Assembly (NCBI GenBank): GCA_038254545.1
Contig: JBBSGB010000002.1
Span: forward strand, 97,255 to 161,254
Reading direction: 5' to 3'
DNA: 64,000 nt
Origin: CAHJXF01 sp038254545
GTDB taxonomy: Bacteria > Pseudomonadota > Gammaproteobacteria > Burkholderiales > Burkholderiaceae_D
Position 1 is the stretch's first letter. Each line of letters starts with the position of its first letter. A program made the translations under genes and the position numbers. The notes below the pieces were generated by a model. It saw only the letters and a list, made by a program, of their open reading frames with translations. It ran no database searches and was not told the DNA's origin. Below, in pieces: positions 19,842 to 29,800 of this stretch.

Positions 19842-20564
19842 TTACGCCGCCGCCGCACGCTGCTCGATCACCGAGAATCGATAGCCGCTGCCGCGTACCG
19901 TCTCGACGAGGTGGTCGTGCCCGCTGGGCGAAAGTGCGTTGCGCAGGCGGCGGATATGGACATCGACCGTGCGCTCTTCGAGAAAGACGTGGTCACCCCA
20001 TACCTGATCGAGCAATTGCGCGCGCGAATAGACGCGTTCGGGATGGGTCATGAAAAAATGCAGCAGGCGGAATTCGGTCGGTCCGATGTCAAGCGTGCGA
20101 CGCACATCGCCCGGTTGGCCACCCGTCAGACGATGGGTTGCGGGATCGAGTTGCAGGCCGCCGGTATCGACCACGTCGTCGGTCAACTGGGGCGCGCGCC
20201 TCCGTAGCACGGCCTTGATGCGCGCCATCAACTCCTTCGGCGAGAACGGCTTCGTCACGTAGTCGTCGGCGCCTGCTTCGAGGCCGTCGACCTTGTCGGT
20301 CTCGTTCGAGCGCGCCGTCAGCATGATGATCGGCACGTCGCGCGTGCGCTCGTCGGCGCGCAACTTCTTGGCGAAGTGGACTCCCGACGTGCCGGGCAGC
20401 ATCCAGTCGAGCAGGATCAGGTCGGGCAACTCGGCGCGAACCAGCGTCGTCGCCTGGTCGGCATCGGCGGCGCGAAGCACCTTATGGCCGGCGAACGTGA
20501 GATTGACGGCGATCAATTCCTGGATCGCGGGTTCGTCCTCGACGACTAGGATCGTGCTGGGCAT
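19842..20564 (-). CDS. phoB: phosphate regulon response regulator PhoB
   Basis: 240-residue OmpR-family regulator. The receiver is residues 1-120 with acidic pocket VVEDEP, phospho-acceptor Asp53 in LILLDWMLPGTSG, and the conserved Lys in DDYVTKPFSPKELMARIKAV. The C-terminal winged helix carries LDIGPTEFRLLHFFMTHPER, VWGDHVFLEERTVDVHIRRL and VRGSGYRFS, a close match to PhoB. It activates phosphate-starvation genes by binding PHO boxes. A PHO-box-like element and spaced -10 lie upstream (20606-20639), consistent with autoregulation. It is the first gene of the phoBR operon and is divergent from the DUF971 gene. Confidence 0.96.
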   Translation of the reverse strand: MPSTILVVEDEPAIQELIAVNLTFAGHKVLRAADADQATTLVRAELPDLILLDWMLPGTSGVHFAKKLRADERTRDVPIIMLTARSNETDKVDGLEAGADDYVTKPFSPKELMARIKAVLRRRAPQLTDDVVDTGGLQLDPATHRLTGGQPGDVRRTLDIGPTEFRLLHFFMTHPERVYSRAQLLDQVWGDHVFLEERTVDVHIRRLRNALSPSGHDHLVETVRGSGYRFSVIEQRAAAA

Positions 20565-20605
20565 CCGATGACCTCGCTAAGGGACAGAGCTGCGGCAAAG
20601 CGACG

Positions 20606-20639
20606 ACAATAAGACGATTCTATGACGCGAACGTGACAC
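20606..20639 (-). promoter_or_regulatory. PHO box and -10 element of phoBR
   Basis: On the minus strand, GTGTCAC-GTTC-GCGTCAT (20639 to 20622) is a 7-4-7 direct repeat with the GTCA cores expected for PhoB. It is followed after 10 bp by TATTGT (20611 to 20606) as the -10 element, the spacing used at PhoB-activated promoters. The phoB start is 42 bp further on. Weaker TCGTC half-sites continue downstream. Spacing and position are seen directly; binding is inferred. Confidence 0.6.
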
Positions 20640-20699
20640 GCGTGCAAACGGCCGCATGGCCGCAAGGTACGGACCTTCGTGCGCTAAACTCGCCAGCCT

Positions 20700-21170
20700 A
20701 TGGCTTCCAGCAGCGCGGTCGACCCGCCGACCGAGATCATCGTTCATCAGCAATCGAGGCGTCTCGAAGTCGCGTTCGGCGATGCGGCGCGCTATCTCTT
20801 CTCGTTCGAATTCCTGCGCGTGCATTCACCGTCGGCCGAAGTACGCGGCCATGGCCCGGGGCAGGACGTTCTGCAGGCCGGCAAGCGCGACGTGACGATC
20901 AGCGCGATCGAGCCGATCGGTCATTACGCGATCAAGCCGGTGTTCTCCGATGGGCACGAAAGCGGCATCTACACCTGGGCGTATCTGCGCGAAATCGGTC
21001 GCGATCACGATGCGCTCTGGGCGGACTACCTGCAACGGCTGGCTGATGCGGGCGCAAGCCGGGATGTACCGGACGCGCGTCGCGACTCGAGCGCTGCGGC
21101 GCCTTCATCCGCGTCATCGTCCGATCCAGCGATGAAAAGCGTCGAAGCGCGGCGCGATCGTCATTCATAA
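20700..21170 (+). CDS. DUF971 protein
   Basis: 156-residue protein with an N-terminal DUF971 domain (GBBH-like; residues about 10-110): EIIVHQQSRRLEVAFGD, FSFEFLRVHSPSAEVRGHG, ISAIEPIGHYAIKPVFSDGH and ESGIYTWAYLREIGRDH. The same fold forms the N-terminal domain of gamma-butyrobetaine hydroxylase and also occurs in proteins linked to Fe-S assembly. The C-terminal ~45 residues are low-complexity (Ser/Ala/Asp). The gene commonly precedes ubiE in betaproteobacteria, and here it ends 11 bp before it. The role is not established; metal or cofactor handling is plausible. Confidence 0.85.
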   Translation: MASSSAVDPPTEIIVHQQSRRLEVAFGDAARYLFSFEFLRVHSPSAEVRGHGPGQDVLQAGKRDVTISAIEPIGHYAIKPVFSDGHESGIYTWAYLREIGRDHDALWADYLQRLADAGASRDVPDARRDSSAAAPSSASSSDPAMKSVEARRDRHS

Positions 21171-21181
21171 GCCACGATCGC

Positions 21182-21982
21182 ATGAGTCCTGATCGCCGGG
21201 CGGAACCGGAAGATGCGTCGCCGTTGCCCTCCATGGGCGAAGGCGCACCGACCGCCAAGACCCACTTCGGTTTCGAAACCGTTCCCGAGGACGTGAAGGC
21301 CGACCGTGTCGCGCAGGTCTTCGACTCGGTCGCGCGCAAATATGACCTGATGAACGACGTGATGTCGGGCGGCATGCACCGGCTCTGGAAAGCGTTCACG
21401 ATCGGACGCGCTTCGGTCAGGTCCGGCGCGAAAGTGCTCGACATTGCCGGGGGAACCGGTGACCTCGCCCGCGCGATCGCCAAACGCGCGGGGCCCACCG
21501 GCGAAGTCTGGCTGACCGACATCAACGAAGCGATGCTCGTCGTCGGCCGCGACCGCATGATCGACTCCGGGCTACTGCTGCCGGTCGCGCTCGCCGACGC
21601 GGAGCACCTGCCTTTCCCCGATCGCCATTTCGACCTCGTGACGGTGGCCTTCGGCCTGCGCAACATGACGCACAAGGACCGAGCGCTGGTCGAGATGCGA
21701 CGCGTGCTGCGTCCCGGCGGCAAGCTTTTGGTCCTGGAATTCTCCAAGGTCTGGAAGCCGCTCGCGCCGCTCTACGACGCCTATTCGCTGAAGGTCCTGC
21801 CGTGGCTGGGCAAACGCATCGCCGACGATGCCGACAGCTATCGCTATCTGGCCGAGTCGATTCGCATGCATCCCGATCAGGCGACGCTTGCCGAGATGCT
21901 GCGCACGGCCGGTTTCGCTCGCGTGCAGGTCTTCAATCTGACCGCCGGCGTGGTCGCGCTTCACGAAGGCGTGAAGCTCTAG
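21182..21982 (+). CDS. ubiE: ubiquinone/menaquinone C-methyltransferase UbiE
   Basis: 266-residue SAM-dependent C-methyltransferase that methylates the ring of demethylated quinone intermediates. KTHFGFETVPEDVKADRV and YDLMNDVMSGGMHRLWK are the typical start of UbiE. The SAM motif is VLDIAGGTGDLARAI, followed by TDINEAMLVVGRDRM. VTVAFGLRNMTHKDRAL and PGGKLLVLEFSKVWKP complete the family pattern, with DSYRYLAESIRMHPDQ near the end. A ~25-residue variable N-terminal extension precedes the domain. It sits in a quinone gene run with ubiJ and ubiB. Confidence 0.96.
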   Translation: MSPDRRAEPEDASPLPSMGEGAPTAKTHFGFETVPEDVKADRVAQVFDSVARKYDLMNDVMSGGMHRLWKAFTIGRASVRSGAKVLDIAGGTGDLARAIAKRAGPTGEVWLTDINEAMLVVGRDRMIDSGLLLPVALADAEHLPFPDRHFDLVTVAFGLRNMTHKDRALVEMRRVLRPGGKLLVLEFSKVWKPLAPLYDAYSLKVLPWLGKRIADDADSYRYLAESIRMHPDQATLAEMLRTAGFARVQVFNLTAGVVALHEGVKL

Positions 21983-22040
21983 CGGTTTCGCGTTGCCTCG
22001 ATGCGAAGCGCCTTTCGCAGCCTTTGCTATTCTCGGTCCG

Positions 22041-22721
22041 ATGTCGTCCACACCCTTCTCTCTCCCTCCGTTGCCGCTCCTGCCCAATCCGCTGGACGCA
22101 TTGCCGGCGGCGATCAACCACCTGCTTCGCGCCGAGCCGTGGGCGCGCGCGCAACTTGCGCCGCACGTGAACAAGACCTTGCACATCGTGGTTCAGCCGT
22201 TCACCATCAAGCTTTCGGTAGCGCCCGATGGAAGCGTCGCACGCGCGACGCCGAGCGCCACACCCGACACGACGGTGACCTTGCCTTCGTCGGCGATCGT
22301 GCGCCTGTTGAGCGGTGCGGGCCGCGGTGACGAACAAGGCGGCGACCGCCGGGGTGATGACCGCAGCGACGGGCTGATGCGCGACATGCGGCTTGAAGGC
22401 GATGCCGATTTCGCGCATGCCGCTTCGATGCTGGTGCGCCATCTGCGCTGGGACGTCGAGGAAGACCTGTCGACCGTGGTGGGCGACGCGGCCGCGCACC
22501 GCGTGGTGGCGTCGGCGCGCTCGGCCAATCGGGAAATCAGGCGTACCCACGAGAAGGTCGCGGCCGGCATCACCGAATACCTGCTCGAAGAAAATCCGCA
22601 ACTGGTGCGGCCACGCGCCGTGCACGTGCTGGCCGACGGCGTGCGCAAGTTGCGCGACGATATCGCGCGACTGGAGAAGCGCGTCGATCGCCTGCCATTG
22701 CGCGCCGGTCCGCGCGCGTGA
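22041..22721 (+). CDS. ubiJ: ubiquinone biosynthesis accessory protein UbiJ (SCP2-like)
   Basis: 226 residues, located between ubiE and ubiB as in other proteobacteria. UbiJ has an SCP2 lipid-binding fold that organises the soluble ubiquinone synthesis complex. Residues 15-110 fit SCP2 (LPAAINHLLRAEPWARAQL, then KTLHIVVQPFTIKLSVAPDG, DTTVTLPSSAIVRLL). MRLEGDADFAHAASMLVRHL and WDVEEDLSTVVGDAAAHRV follow, and the end is a coiled-coil-like segment (GVRKLRDDIARLEKRVDRL). An acidic/Gly/Arg-rich insert (GDEQGGDRRGDDRSDG) interrupts the domain and is unusual. The ATG at 22041 is preferred to one at 21993. Confidence 0.88.
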   Translation: MSSTPFSLPPLPLLPNPLDALPAAINHLLRAEPWARAQLAPHVNKTLHIVVQPFTIKLSVAPDGSVARATPSATPDTTVTLPSSAIVRLLSGAGRGDEQGGDRRGDDRSDGLMRDMRLEGDADFAHAASMLVRHLRWDVEEDLSTVVGDAAAHRVVASARSANREIRRTHEKVAAGITEYLLEENPQLVRPRAVHVLADGVRKLRDDIARLEKRVDRLPLRAGPRA

Positions 22722-22811
22722 GCGTGTACGGCGTCGCGAGTCCGACTCGATGAGCCTGCGCGCGCATCTTTCGGGCCGCGTCCTGCACCGCCTTTCGTAC
22801 ATTCTCCAGCG

Positions 22812-24392
22812 ATGATGCGCGTCGTTCGTCTCTTCACCATCGCCCGCGTGATGTGGCGGTTCGGCATCGACGAGATTGCCGCCGACGGCATTGCGAGCCC
22901 GGTGCTTTCGCGCACCATCGGAAATCTGCGCCTGGGTCGCGACTTCACCACGCCGCGAGGCGTGCGGCTGCGTGAAGCGCTCGAGGCGCTCGGCCCGATC
23001 TTCGTCAAGTTCGGCCAGATGCTCTCGACGAGGCGCGACCTGCTGCCACCCGACGTGGCCGACGAACTCGCGAAGCTGCAGGACCGCGTTCCGCCCTTCG
23101 ACCCCGAGCTAGCGATCCGTCAGATTCGCCTGTCGCTCGGCAAGGACCCCGACGAACTGTTCGCATCGTTCGACCGCGAGCCGATCGCATCGGCGTCGAT
23201 CGCGCAAGTCCATTTCGCGACCTTGCGCGCCGACGCCGAAGGACACGAGCGCGAAGTCGCGGTGAAGGTGCTGCGGCCGAACATGCAGCAGGCGATCGAG
23301 CGCGATCTCGACCTGCTGCACACGCTGGCTGCCCTGGTCGAGCGTGTCTCGGCCGACGGCAAGCGCCTGCGCCCGCGTGCGGTGGTTGCCGAGTTCGACA
23401 AGTATCTGCATGACGAGCTGGACCTGATGCGCGAAGCCGCAAACGGCAGTCAGCTCCGGCGCAACTTCGCGGACTCGAAGCTCCTGCATATCCCCGAAAT
23501 GTTCTGGGACTACTGCAGCAGCGCGGTGATCGTGATGGAGCGTGTCTCGGGCATTCCGATCGGCCGCATCGATCAACTGCGCGCGGCCGGCATCGACCTG
23601 AAGAAGCTGTCGCGCGACGGCGTCGAGATCTTCTTCACGCAGGTGTTCAGGCACGGCTTCTTTCACGCCGACATGCACCCGGGCAACATCTACGTGGGTG
23701 ATTCGGGCACCGACTTCAATCGCTACATCGCGGTCGACTTCGGCATCGTCGGCACGCTCACCGACTTCGACAAGAATTATCTCGCGCAGAACTTCCTCGC
23801 GTTCTTCCATCGCGACTACAAGCGCGTCGCGACGCTGCACATCGAGTCGGGCTGGGTGCCCAAAGGCACGCGAGAAGACGAGCTCGAATCGGCGATCCGC
23901 GCGACCTGCGAACCGATCTTCGACCTGCCGCTGTCGCGCATCTCGCTCGGACAAGTGCTGCTGCGCCTGTTCCAGACCTCGCGCCGATTCAATGTCGTGA
24001 TCCAGCCGCAGCTCGTGCTGCTGCAGAAGACCTTGCTCAACATCGAAGGTCTCGGTCGTCAACTCGATCCCGACCTCGACCTGTGGGCGACGGCGCAACC
24101 GTTTCTCGAACGCTGGATGAAGGACCAGCTCGGATGGCGCGGCTTTCGCGATCGACTCGCGCAGGAAGCTACGCAGTTCGCCACCTTCGTGCCGCAGATT
24201 CCGCGGCTCGTGCATCGCGTGCTGGCTAGCGAAGCCGAGCATCCGCTCGCCGCGGCGGTCGCCGACCTGGCCATCGCGCAGCGTCGCACGCAGCACGCGC
24301 TCGCGGTCGGCTTCGGCATCGTGGGCGCGTTGCTCGCCGCGCTCGTGGCAATCGTCGTCATCGTGCTGGTCCACGGTCCCTGGCCGTGGTGA
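22812..24392 (+). CDS. ubiB: ubiquinone biosynthesis regulatory ATPase/kinase-like protein UbiB
   Basis: 526-residue ABC1/UbiB/ADCK atypical kinase needed for ubiquinone synthesis, probably extracting quinone intermediates from the membrane. Seen: LGPIFVKFGQMLSTRRDLLP (KxGQ motif, KFGQ), DREPIASASIAQVHFA (Ala-rich nucleotide loop), VAVKVLRPNM with the ATP-binding Lys, FFHADMHPGNIYV and the DFG-like VDFGIVGTL. The C-terminal hydrophobic helix (AVGFGIVGALLAALVAIVVI) is the membrane anchor. Length is normal for the family. A second Met (22815) could also be the start. Confidence 0.96.
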   Translation: MMRVVRLFTIARVMWRFGIDEIAADGIASPVLSRTIGNLRLGRDFTTPRGVRLREALEALGPIFVKFGQMLSTRRDLLPPDVADELAKLQDRVPPFDPELAIRQIRLSLGKDPDELFASFDREPIASASIAQVHFATLRADAEGHEREVAVKVLRPNMQQAIERDLDLLHTLAALVERVSADGKRLRPRAVVAEFDKYLHDELDLMREAANGSQLRRNFADSKLLHIPEMFWDYCSSAVIVMERVSGIPIGRIDQLRAAGIDLKKLSRDGVEIFFTQVFRHGFFHADMHPGNIYVGDSGTDFNRYIAVDFGIVGTLTDFDKNYLAQNFLAFFHRDYKRVATLHIESGWVPKGTREDELESAIRATCEPIFDLPLSRISLGQVLLRLFQTSRRFNVVIQPQLVLLQKTLLNIEGLGRQLDPDLDLWATAQPFLERWMKDQLGWRGFRDRLAQEATQFATFVPQIPRLVHRVLASEAEHPLAAAVADLAIAQRRTQHALAVGFGIVGALLAALVAIVVIVLVHGPWPW

Positions 24393-24424
24393 ACGGCGCG
24401 CAGCCGCACCCACGACCGGTCACC

Positions 24425-24430
24425 TATAAT
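24425..24430 (+). promoter_or_regulatory. possible -10 element before the symporter gene
   Basis: A perfect TATAAT lies 38 bp before the symporter ATG. No good -35 hexamer is seen 16-18 bp upstream, so any promoter here would need an activator. Confidence 0.3.
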
Positions 24431-24468
24431 TTCGCGCTTCGCGGTTTCGAACGCACCGGCCCGGGCGC

Positions 24469-25953
24469 ATGAACAATCTCTTCTGGTTCGTCATCATCTA
24501 CTGGGTGATCTCGGTGGGCATCGGCCTTTACGCGGCCCGCTATGTCCACAACTCGAGCGACTACGCCAACGCGGGCCGCTCGCTGCCTCTTTACGTGGTC
24601 ACCGCCACCGTGTTCGCGACCTGGTTCGGCTCCGAGACCGTGCTCGGCATTCCGGCGGTGTTCCTGAAGGATGGTCTGGGCGGGGTGGTCGCCGATCCCT
24701 TCGGCGCCTCGCTGTGCCTGATCCTCGTCGGCCTGTTCTTCGCGCGGCCGCTGTACCGCATGAACCTGCTGACGATCGGCGACTTCTATCGCAACAAGTA
24801 CGGCCGCATCGTCGAAGTGCTCACGTCGCTGGCGATCGTGATCTCGTATCTCGGTTGGGTGGGTGCGCAGATCTCGGCGCTGGGACTGGTCTTCAACGTC
24901 GTGTCGGGCGGCGCGATCTCCGAGACGCTCGGCAAGATCATCGGCGCGTCGACCGTGATGATCTACACGATCTACGGCGGCATGTGGGCGGTGGCGATCA
25001 CCGACTTCATCCAGATGATCATCATCGTCCTCGGCATGCTCTACATCGGCGCCGAAGTCGGTGGTCAGGCGGGCGGCGTCGGCCACGTCGTGCAACACGC
25101 CATCGATGCCGGCAAGTTCGCGAGCTTCTGGCCGGGATGGAATTTCGTCGCGATGCTGGGCTTCGTCGGCGCGCTGTTTACGATGATGCTGGGCTCGATC
25201 CCGCAGCAGGACGTGTTTCAGCGCGTGGCGTCCGCGAAAAATGAAAAGACCGCGGGCCGGGCATCGGTGCTGGGCGGCGTGATGTATTTCTGTTTCGCGT
25301 TCATCCCGATGTTCCTCGCGTACGCGGCCACGCTGATCGACCCGCAGATGGTCGCGCCGCTTCTGGCCAGCGACCAGAAACGCGCCGCTCAACAGATCCT
25401 GCCCAACCTGGTACTCAGCCACGCGCCGTTCTTCGCGCAGGTGATGTTCTTCGGCGCCCTGCTGTCGGCGATCAAGAGTTGCGCGTCGGCGACCTTGCTC
25501 GCGCCGTCGGTCACCTTCGCCGAGAACATCCTCAAGCCCGCATTCAAGAACGTCACCGATGCGAACCTGTTGAAGACGATGCGCATCGTCGTCTTCTGCT
25601 TCACGGTTCTCGTGACCCTGTACTCGGTGGGCTCGAACCTGCCGATCTACAACATGGTCGAGAACGCCTACAAGGTCACGCTGGTGGTCGCGTTCGTGCC
25701 GCTGGTTTTCGGGCTCTACTGGAAGCGCGCCAACACGCAGGGCGCGATGCTTGCAATTGGCCTGGGCCTCGTGTCGTGGATCGGCATGGAAACCACCAAT
25801 CCCGATGCGTCGCTGCCCCCGCAACTTCTGGGGCTCATCATGAGTCTGCTGGGTATGGTCGTCGGTTCGCTGATGCCTGCGATGGGGCAGGTGCGCGAGA
25901 TCGAAATCGTGGCGGAGCGCGTATTGTCTGGTGGCGAAGGAGGTAAGCAATGA
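24469..25953 (+). CDS. sodium:solute symporter family transporter
   Basis: 494-residue SSS-family secondary transporter with about 13 hydrophobic segments. It begins MNNLFWFVIIYWVISVGIG with the first helix. SSDYANAGRSLPLYVVTATV and VFATWFGSETVLGIPAVFL match the first core repeat, and MIYTIYGGMWAVAITDFIQM is the family signature. LGSIPQQDVFQRVASAKNEK matches the proline-betaine/pantothenate-type branch. The substrate cannot be inferred; organic acids and amino acids are common. Its stop overlaps the thioredoxin-like start by 4 bp (ATGA), indicating translational coupling. Confidence 0.92.
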   Translation: MNNLFWFVIIYWVISVGIGLYAARYVHNSSDYANAGRSLPLYVVTATVFATWFGSETVLGIPAVFLKDGLGGVVADPFGASLCLILVGLFFARPLYRMNLLTIGDFYRNKYGRIVEVLTSLAIVISYLGWVGAQISALGLVFNVVSGGAISETLGKIIGASTVMIYTIYGGMWAVAITDFIQMIIIVLGMLYIGAEVGGQAGGVGHVVQHAIDAGKFASFWPGWNFVAMLGFVGALFTMMLGSIPQQDVFQRVASAKNEKTAGRASVLGGVMYFCFAFIPMFLAYAATLIDPQMVAPLLASDQKRAAQQILPNLVLSHAPFFAQVMFFGALLSAIKSCASATLLAPSVTFAENILKPAFKNVTDANLLKTMRIVVFCFTVLVTLYSVGSNLPIYNMVENAYKVTLVVAFVPLVFGLYWKRANTQGAMLAIGLGLVSWIGMETTNPDASLPPQLLGLIMSLLGMVVGSLMPAMGQVREIEIVAERVLSGGEGGKQ

Positions 25954-26675
25954 AATCCGATCGGGAACCAGAGTCGAGTGAATCAGAGCGCGAGCAGAAG
26001 CGACGCGCCATCGCCCGCTGGGTACTGCTTGGTTTGTCTGCCGCATGCGCGGTCGTCGTCACGCTTTCGGCATCCCATGTGCGCGCGCAGAGCGCGCCCG
26101 CATCGCCAGCTAGCGCACGGCCAGCCATCGCGCCGATTGCACCTTTGCCCGAGCAGCCGGGCGATCAAGCCGCCAAGATCGCGTTGCCTTACGACGAAGC
26201 GGCCAACCCGCATCGCGACCTTCAGAACGCGCTCGCAAAGGCAAGGACGTCGGGCAAGCGCGTGCTGGTCGTGTTCGGCGCGAACTGGTGCCAGGACTGC
26301 CGCGTGCTCGATCGGGAGTTCCATGCGGGCGGCAAGACCGCCGAGCTGGTCCGATCGCACTACGAACTCGTCAAGGTCGACGTTGGCCACTTCGACAAGA
26401 ACCTCGACTTCGCGAAACTTTATGGCGAGCCGATCAAGAAGGGCATCCCGTCGGTGGTCGTCGTCACGCCGACCAACCAGGTGGTGTATCAAACCAGAGC
26501 CGGAGAACTCGCCGATGCCCGTGGCATGGGCGGCGATGGTCTCTACAATTTCTTCAAGACGATGGTCGATCGGCCCGTGACTCGTGACGAAATCGGCGCT
26601 ATCCGATTGAAGCGACAGGGGCTTTCTGCTAACTTCGGCACCCAGTTCGCATCGCTGGCCATCGTTGCGCGATAA
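25950..26675 (+). CDS. secreted or membrane-anchored thioredoxin-like protein
   Basis: 241 residues. A hydrophobic helix at 23-42 (RWVLLGLSAACAVVVTLSA) followed by an Ala/Pro-rich linker places the domain in the periplasm, as signal peptide or signal anchor. The thioredoxin-like domain (about 85-225) contains VLVVFGANWCQDCRVLDREF, with Cys114 and Cys117 in a WCQDC motif, and the cis-Pro segment KKGIPSVVVV. It resembles DUF255/thioredoxin_7-type disulfide reductases. Its start overlaps the symporter stop by 4 bp. It may keep a transporter cysteine or its substrate reduced, but that is only inference. Confidence 0.85.
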   Translation: MKSDREPESSESEREQKRRAIARWVLLGLSAACAVVVTLSASHVRAQSAPASPASARPAIAPIAPLPEQPGDQAAKIALPYDEAANPHRDLQNALAKARTSGKRVLVVFGANWCQDCRVLDREFHAGGKTAELVRSHYELVKVDVGHFDKNLDFAKLYGEPIKKGIPSVVVVTPTNQVVYQTRAGELADARGMGGDGLYNFFKTMVDRPVTRDEIGAIRLKRQGLSANFGTQFASLAIVAR

Positions 26676-26813
26676 CGCGGACGACGCGACGGCCCACTCG
26701 GGCCTTCCTGATCCGCACACGTACCGACGCCTCGCGCTTACAAAACGCGGGTCGAATTTCAGATGCCACCCGCATCTCGCGCTTCCCGAAAACACGATTT
26801 TTGAGGATTACGC

Positions 26814-29800
26814 ATGAACGCGCCTGTCTCGCCCCATCACTTGACGCCCGAGCTGCACGAAGCGCTCGGCAAGGTCACCCTCGACGACAAATACACGCTG
26901 GCCAAAGGCCGTGCCTACATGAACGGCACGCAGGCGCTGGTGCGCCTCCTGATGCTGCAGCATGAGCGCGACATGCGCGCCGGACTGAACACCGCGGGCT
27001 TCGTGTCGGGCTATCGCGGCTCGCCGCTGGGCGCCGTCGACCAGACGTTGTGGAAAGCCAAGAAGCATCTCGAGCAGCATCACATCGCGTTTCAGCCGGG
27101 CCTCAACGAAGACCTCGCCGCGACTTCCGTGTGGGGCTCGCAGCAGGTCAACCTGTCGCCGCAGGCGAAGTACGACGGCGTCTTCGCGATGTGGTACGGC
27201 AAGGGCCCGGGTGTCGATCGAAGCGGCGACGTGTTCAAGCACGCCAATGCCGCAGGCACATCGAAGCACGGTGGCGTGCTGGTGCTGGCCGGCGACGATC
27301 ATTCGGCCAAGTCGTCGACCCTGCCGCACCAGTCCGACCATATCCTCAAGGCCTGCGGCATCCCGGTGTTCTTCCCCGCGACCGTGCAGGAGTATCTCGA
27401 CCTCGGCTTGCATGCGTATGCGATGAGCCGCTACTCGGGGCTGTGGACCGGCTTCAAGGTCGTGACCGATGTAGTCGAGGCCTCGGCCTCGGTAATCGTC
27501 GATCCCGATCGCGTCGAGATCGTGCTGCCTGAAGAATTCATGCTGCCGCCCGAGGGTCTGAACATCCGCTGGCCGGACCCGCCCCTCGAACAGGAAGCGC
27601 GGCTGATGGATTTCAAATGGTACGCGGCACTCGCGTACGTGCGCGCCAACAAGCTGAACTACACGGTGTGGGATTCGCCGCATGCGCGCTTCGGCATCAT
27701 GGCCAGCGGCAAGGCGTATCTCGATACGCGTCAGGCGCTGATGGACCTTGGCCTGGGCGAAGCCGAGTGCGCGCAGCTCGGCATCCGCCTCTTCAAGGTC
27801 GGCGTGGTGTGGCCGCTCGACGCATACCACGTGCGCGAATTCGCCACCGGCCTGCAGGAAATCCTGGTCGTCGAAGAGAAGCGCCAGATCCTCGAATACC
27901 AGTTGAAGGAAGAGCTCTACAACTTCAGCGAGCATGCGCGGCCGCGCGTGTTCGGCAAGTTCAACGACAAGGAAGGCGGCGAGTGGGCGATTCCGCAAGG
28001 CAACTGGTTGCTGCCTTCGAAGTACGAGTTGTCGCCTGCATCGATCGCAAAGGCGATTGCAAGCCGGTTTTCCAACTTCGAGTTACCCGCCGAGGTGCGC
28101 GCGCGCATCGATGCGCGCCTCGCGATCATCGACGCGAAAGAGAAGGCGCTCGCCAAGCCGCGCGTCATCACGGAGCGCAAGCCCTTCTTCTGCTCGGGCT
28201 GCCCGCACAACACCTCGACGCGCGTGCCCGAAGGCTCGCGTGCGGTCGCGGGCATCGGCTGCCACTACATGGCAGTGTGGATGCCCGATCGCCGCACCGA
28301 GACCTTCACGCAGATGGGCGGCGAAGGCACGCCGTGGATCGGCCAGGCGCCGTTCACCAACGAGAAGCACATCTTCTCGAACCTGGGCGACGGCACCTAC
28401 TTCCACTCGGGCGTTCTCGCGATCCGGGCCTCGATCGCGGCCAAGGTCAACATCACCTACAAGATTTTGTTCAACGATGCGGTCGCGATGACGGGCGGAC
28501 AGGCCACCGATGGCTCGCTGACCGTGCCGCAGATCACGCGCCAGATGGCGGCCGAAGGCGCGAAGAAGATCATCGTCGTCACCGACGAGCCCGAAAAATA
28601 TGATGGCCACTGGGACGCGAACCGCGTCGTGCAGAACGAAGAGGGATCGGCCGCGATCGCCACCGGTAGGAAGTCGAAGTCGCTCGGCCCGATGCACGAC
28701 AATCATCTCGCGCACGGCGTCTCGGTCCATCACCGCGACGAGCTCGACAAGCTGCAGCGCGAGTTGCGCGAGGTCGAAGGCGTGTCGATCCTGATCTACG
28801 ACCAAACCTGCGCGAGCGAGAAGCGTCGTCGCAGGAAAAAAATCGTCGACGGCAGGCCGCTGTTTCCCGATCCCGCCAAGCGCGTATTCATCAACGACCT
28901 GGTGTGCGAAGGCTGCGGCGACTGCTCGGTGCAATCTAACTGCCTGTCGGTCGAGCCGCTCGAGACCGAGTTCGGTCGCAAGCGCGTGATCAACCAGTCG
29001 TCGTGCAACAAGGACTACTCGTGCGTGAAGGGCTTCTGCCCGAGCTTCGTCACGGTCGAAGGCGGCCGCGTGAAGAAGGGCAAGGGCGGCAGTGCAGCGG
29101 GTGTAGAAGTCGATCGCCTGTTCGACTTGCCGCAGCCCGCGATTTCGCAGGTGGATGCGCCTTACGGCATCCTCGTGATGGGCGTGGGCGGCACCGGTGT
29201 CGTGACCATTGGCCAGTTGCTCGGCATGGCAGCGCACCTCGAAGGCAAGGGTGTATCCGTACTCGACATGGCGGGGCTCGCGCAGAAGGGTGGCGAGGTC
29301 GCGTCGCACGTGCAGATCGCGGCGACGCCTGAGAGGCTGCAGGCCACCCGCATCGCGACCGGCGAAGCCGATCTGGTTCTGGGCTGCGACATCATCGTCA
29401 CCGGCAACACCGAAGCGATCTCGAAGATGCAGGCCGGCAAGACGCGCGCGGTGGTCAATACTGCCGACATACCAACCGCGGAATTCGTGCGCAATCCCGA
29501 CTGGAAGTTTCCGGGCTCCGATTTCGCAGGCGAGATTCGCGCTGCCGTGGGTTCCGATCGCAGCGCTGGTAACAATGGAAGCGAGGACCACTGCAACTTC
29601 ATCGACGCCAATCGCCTGACGGTCGCGCTGCTCGGCGATGCGCTCTACACCAACCCCTTCATGCTCGGCTACGCGTGGCAGAAGGGCTGGATCCCCCTTT
29701 CGCACGAAGCACTCGAACGCGCGATCGAACTCAATGCGGTGCAGGTCGACAACAACAAGAAGGCCTTCCTGTGGGGCCGTCGCGCGGCAGACGATCGCGA

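Noticed and set aside
26691..26704. Short GGCCC/GGGCC hairpin after the thioredoxin-like gene
   Set aside because: Only five pairs and two T residues; too weak to call a terminator.
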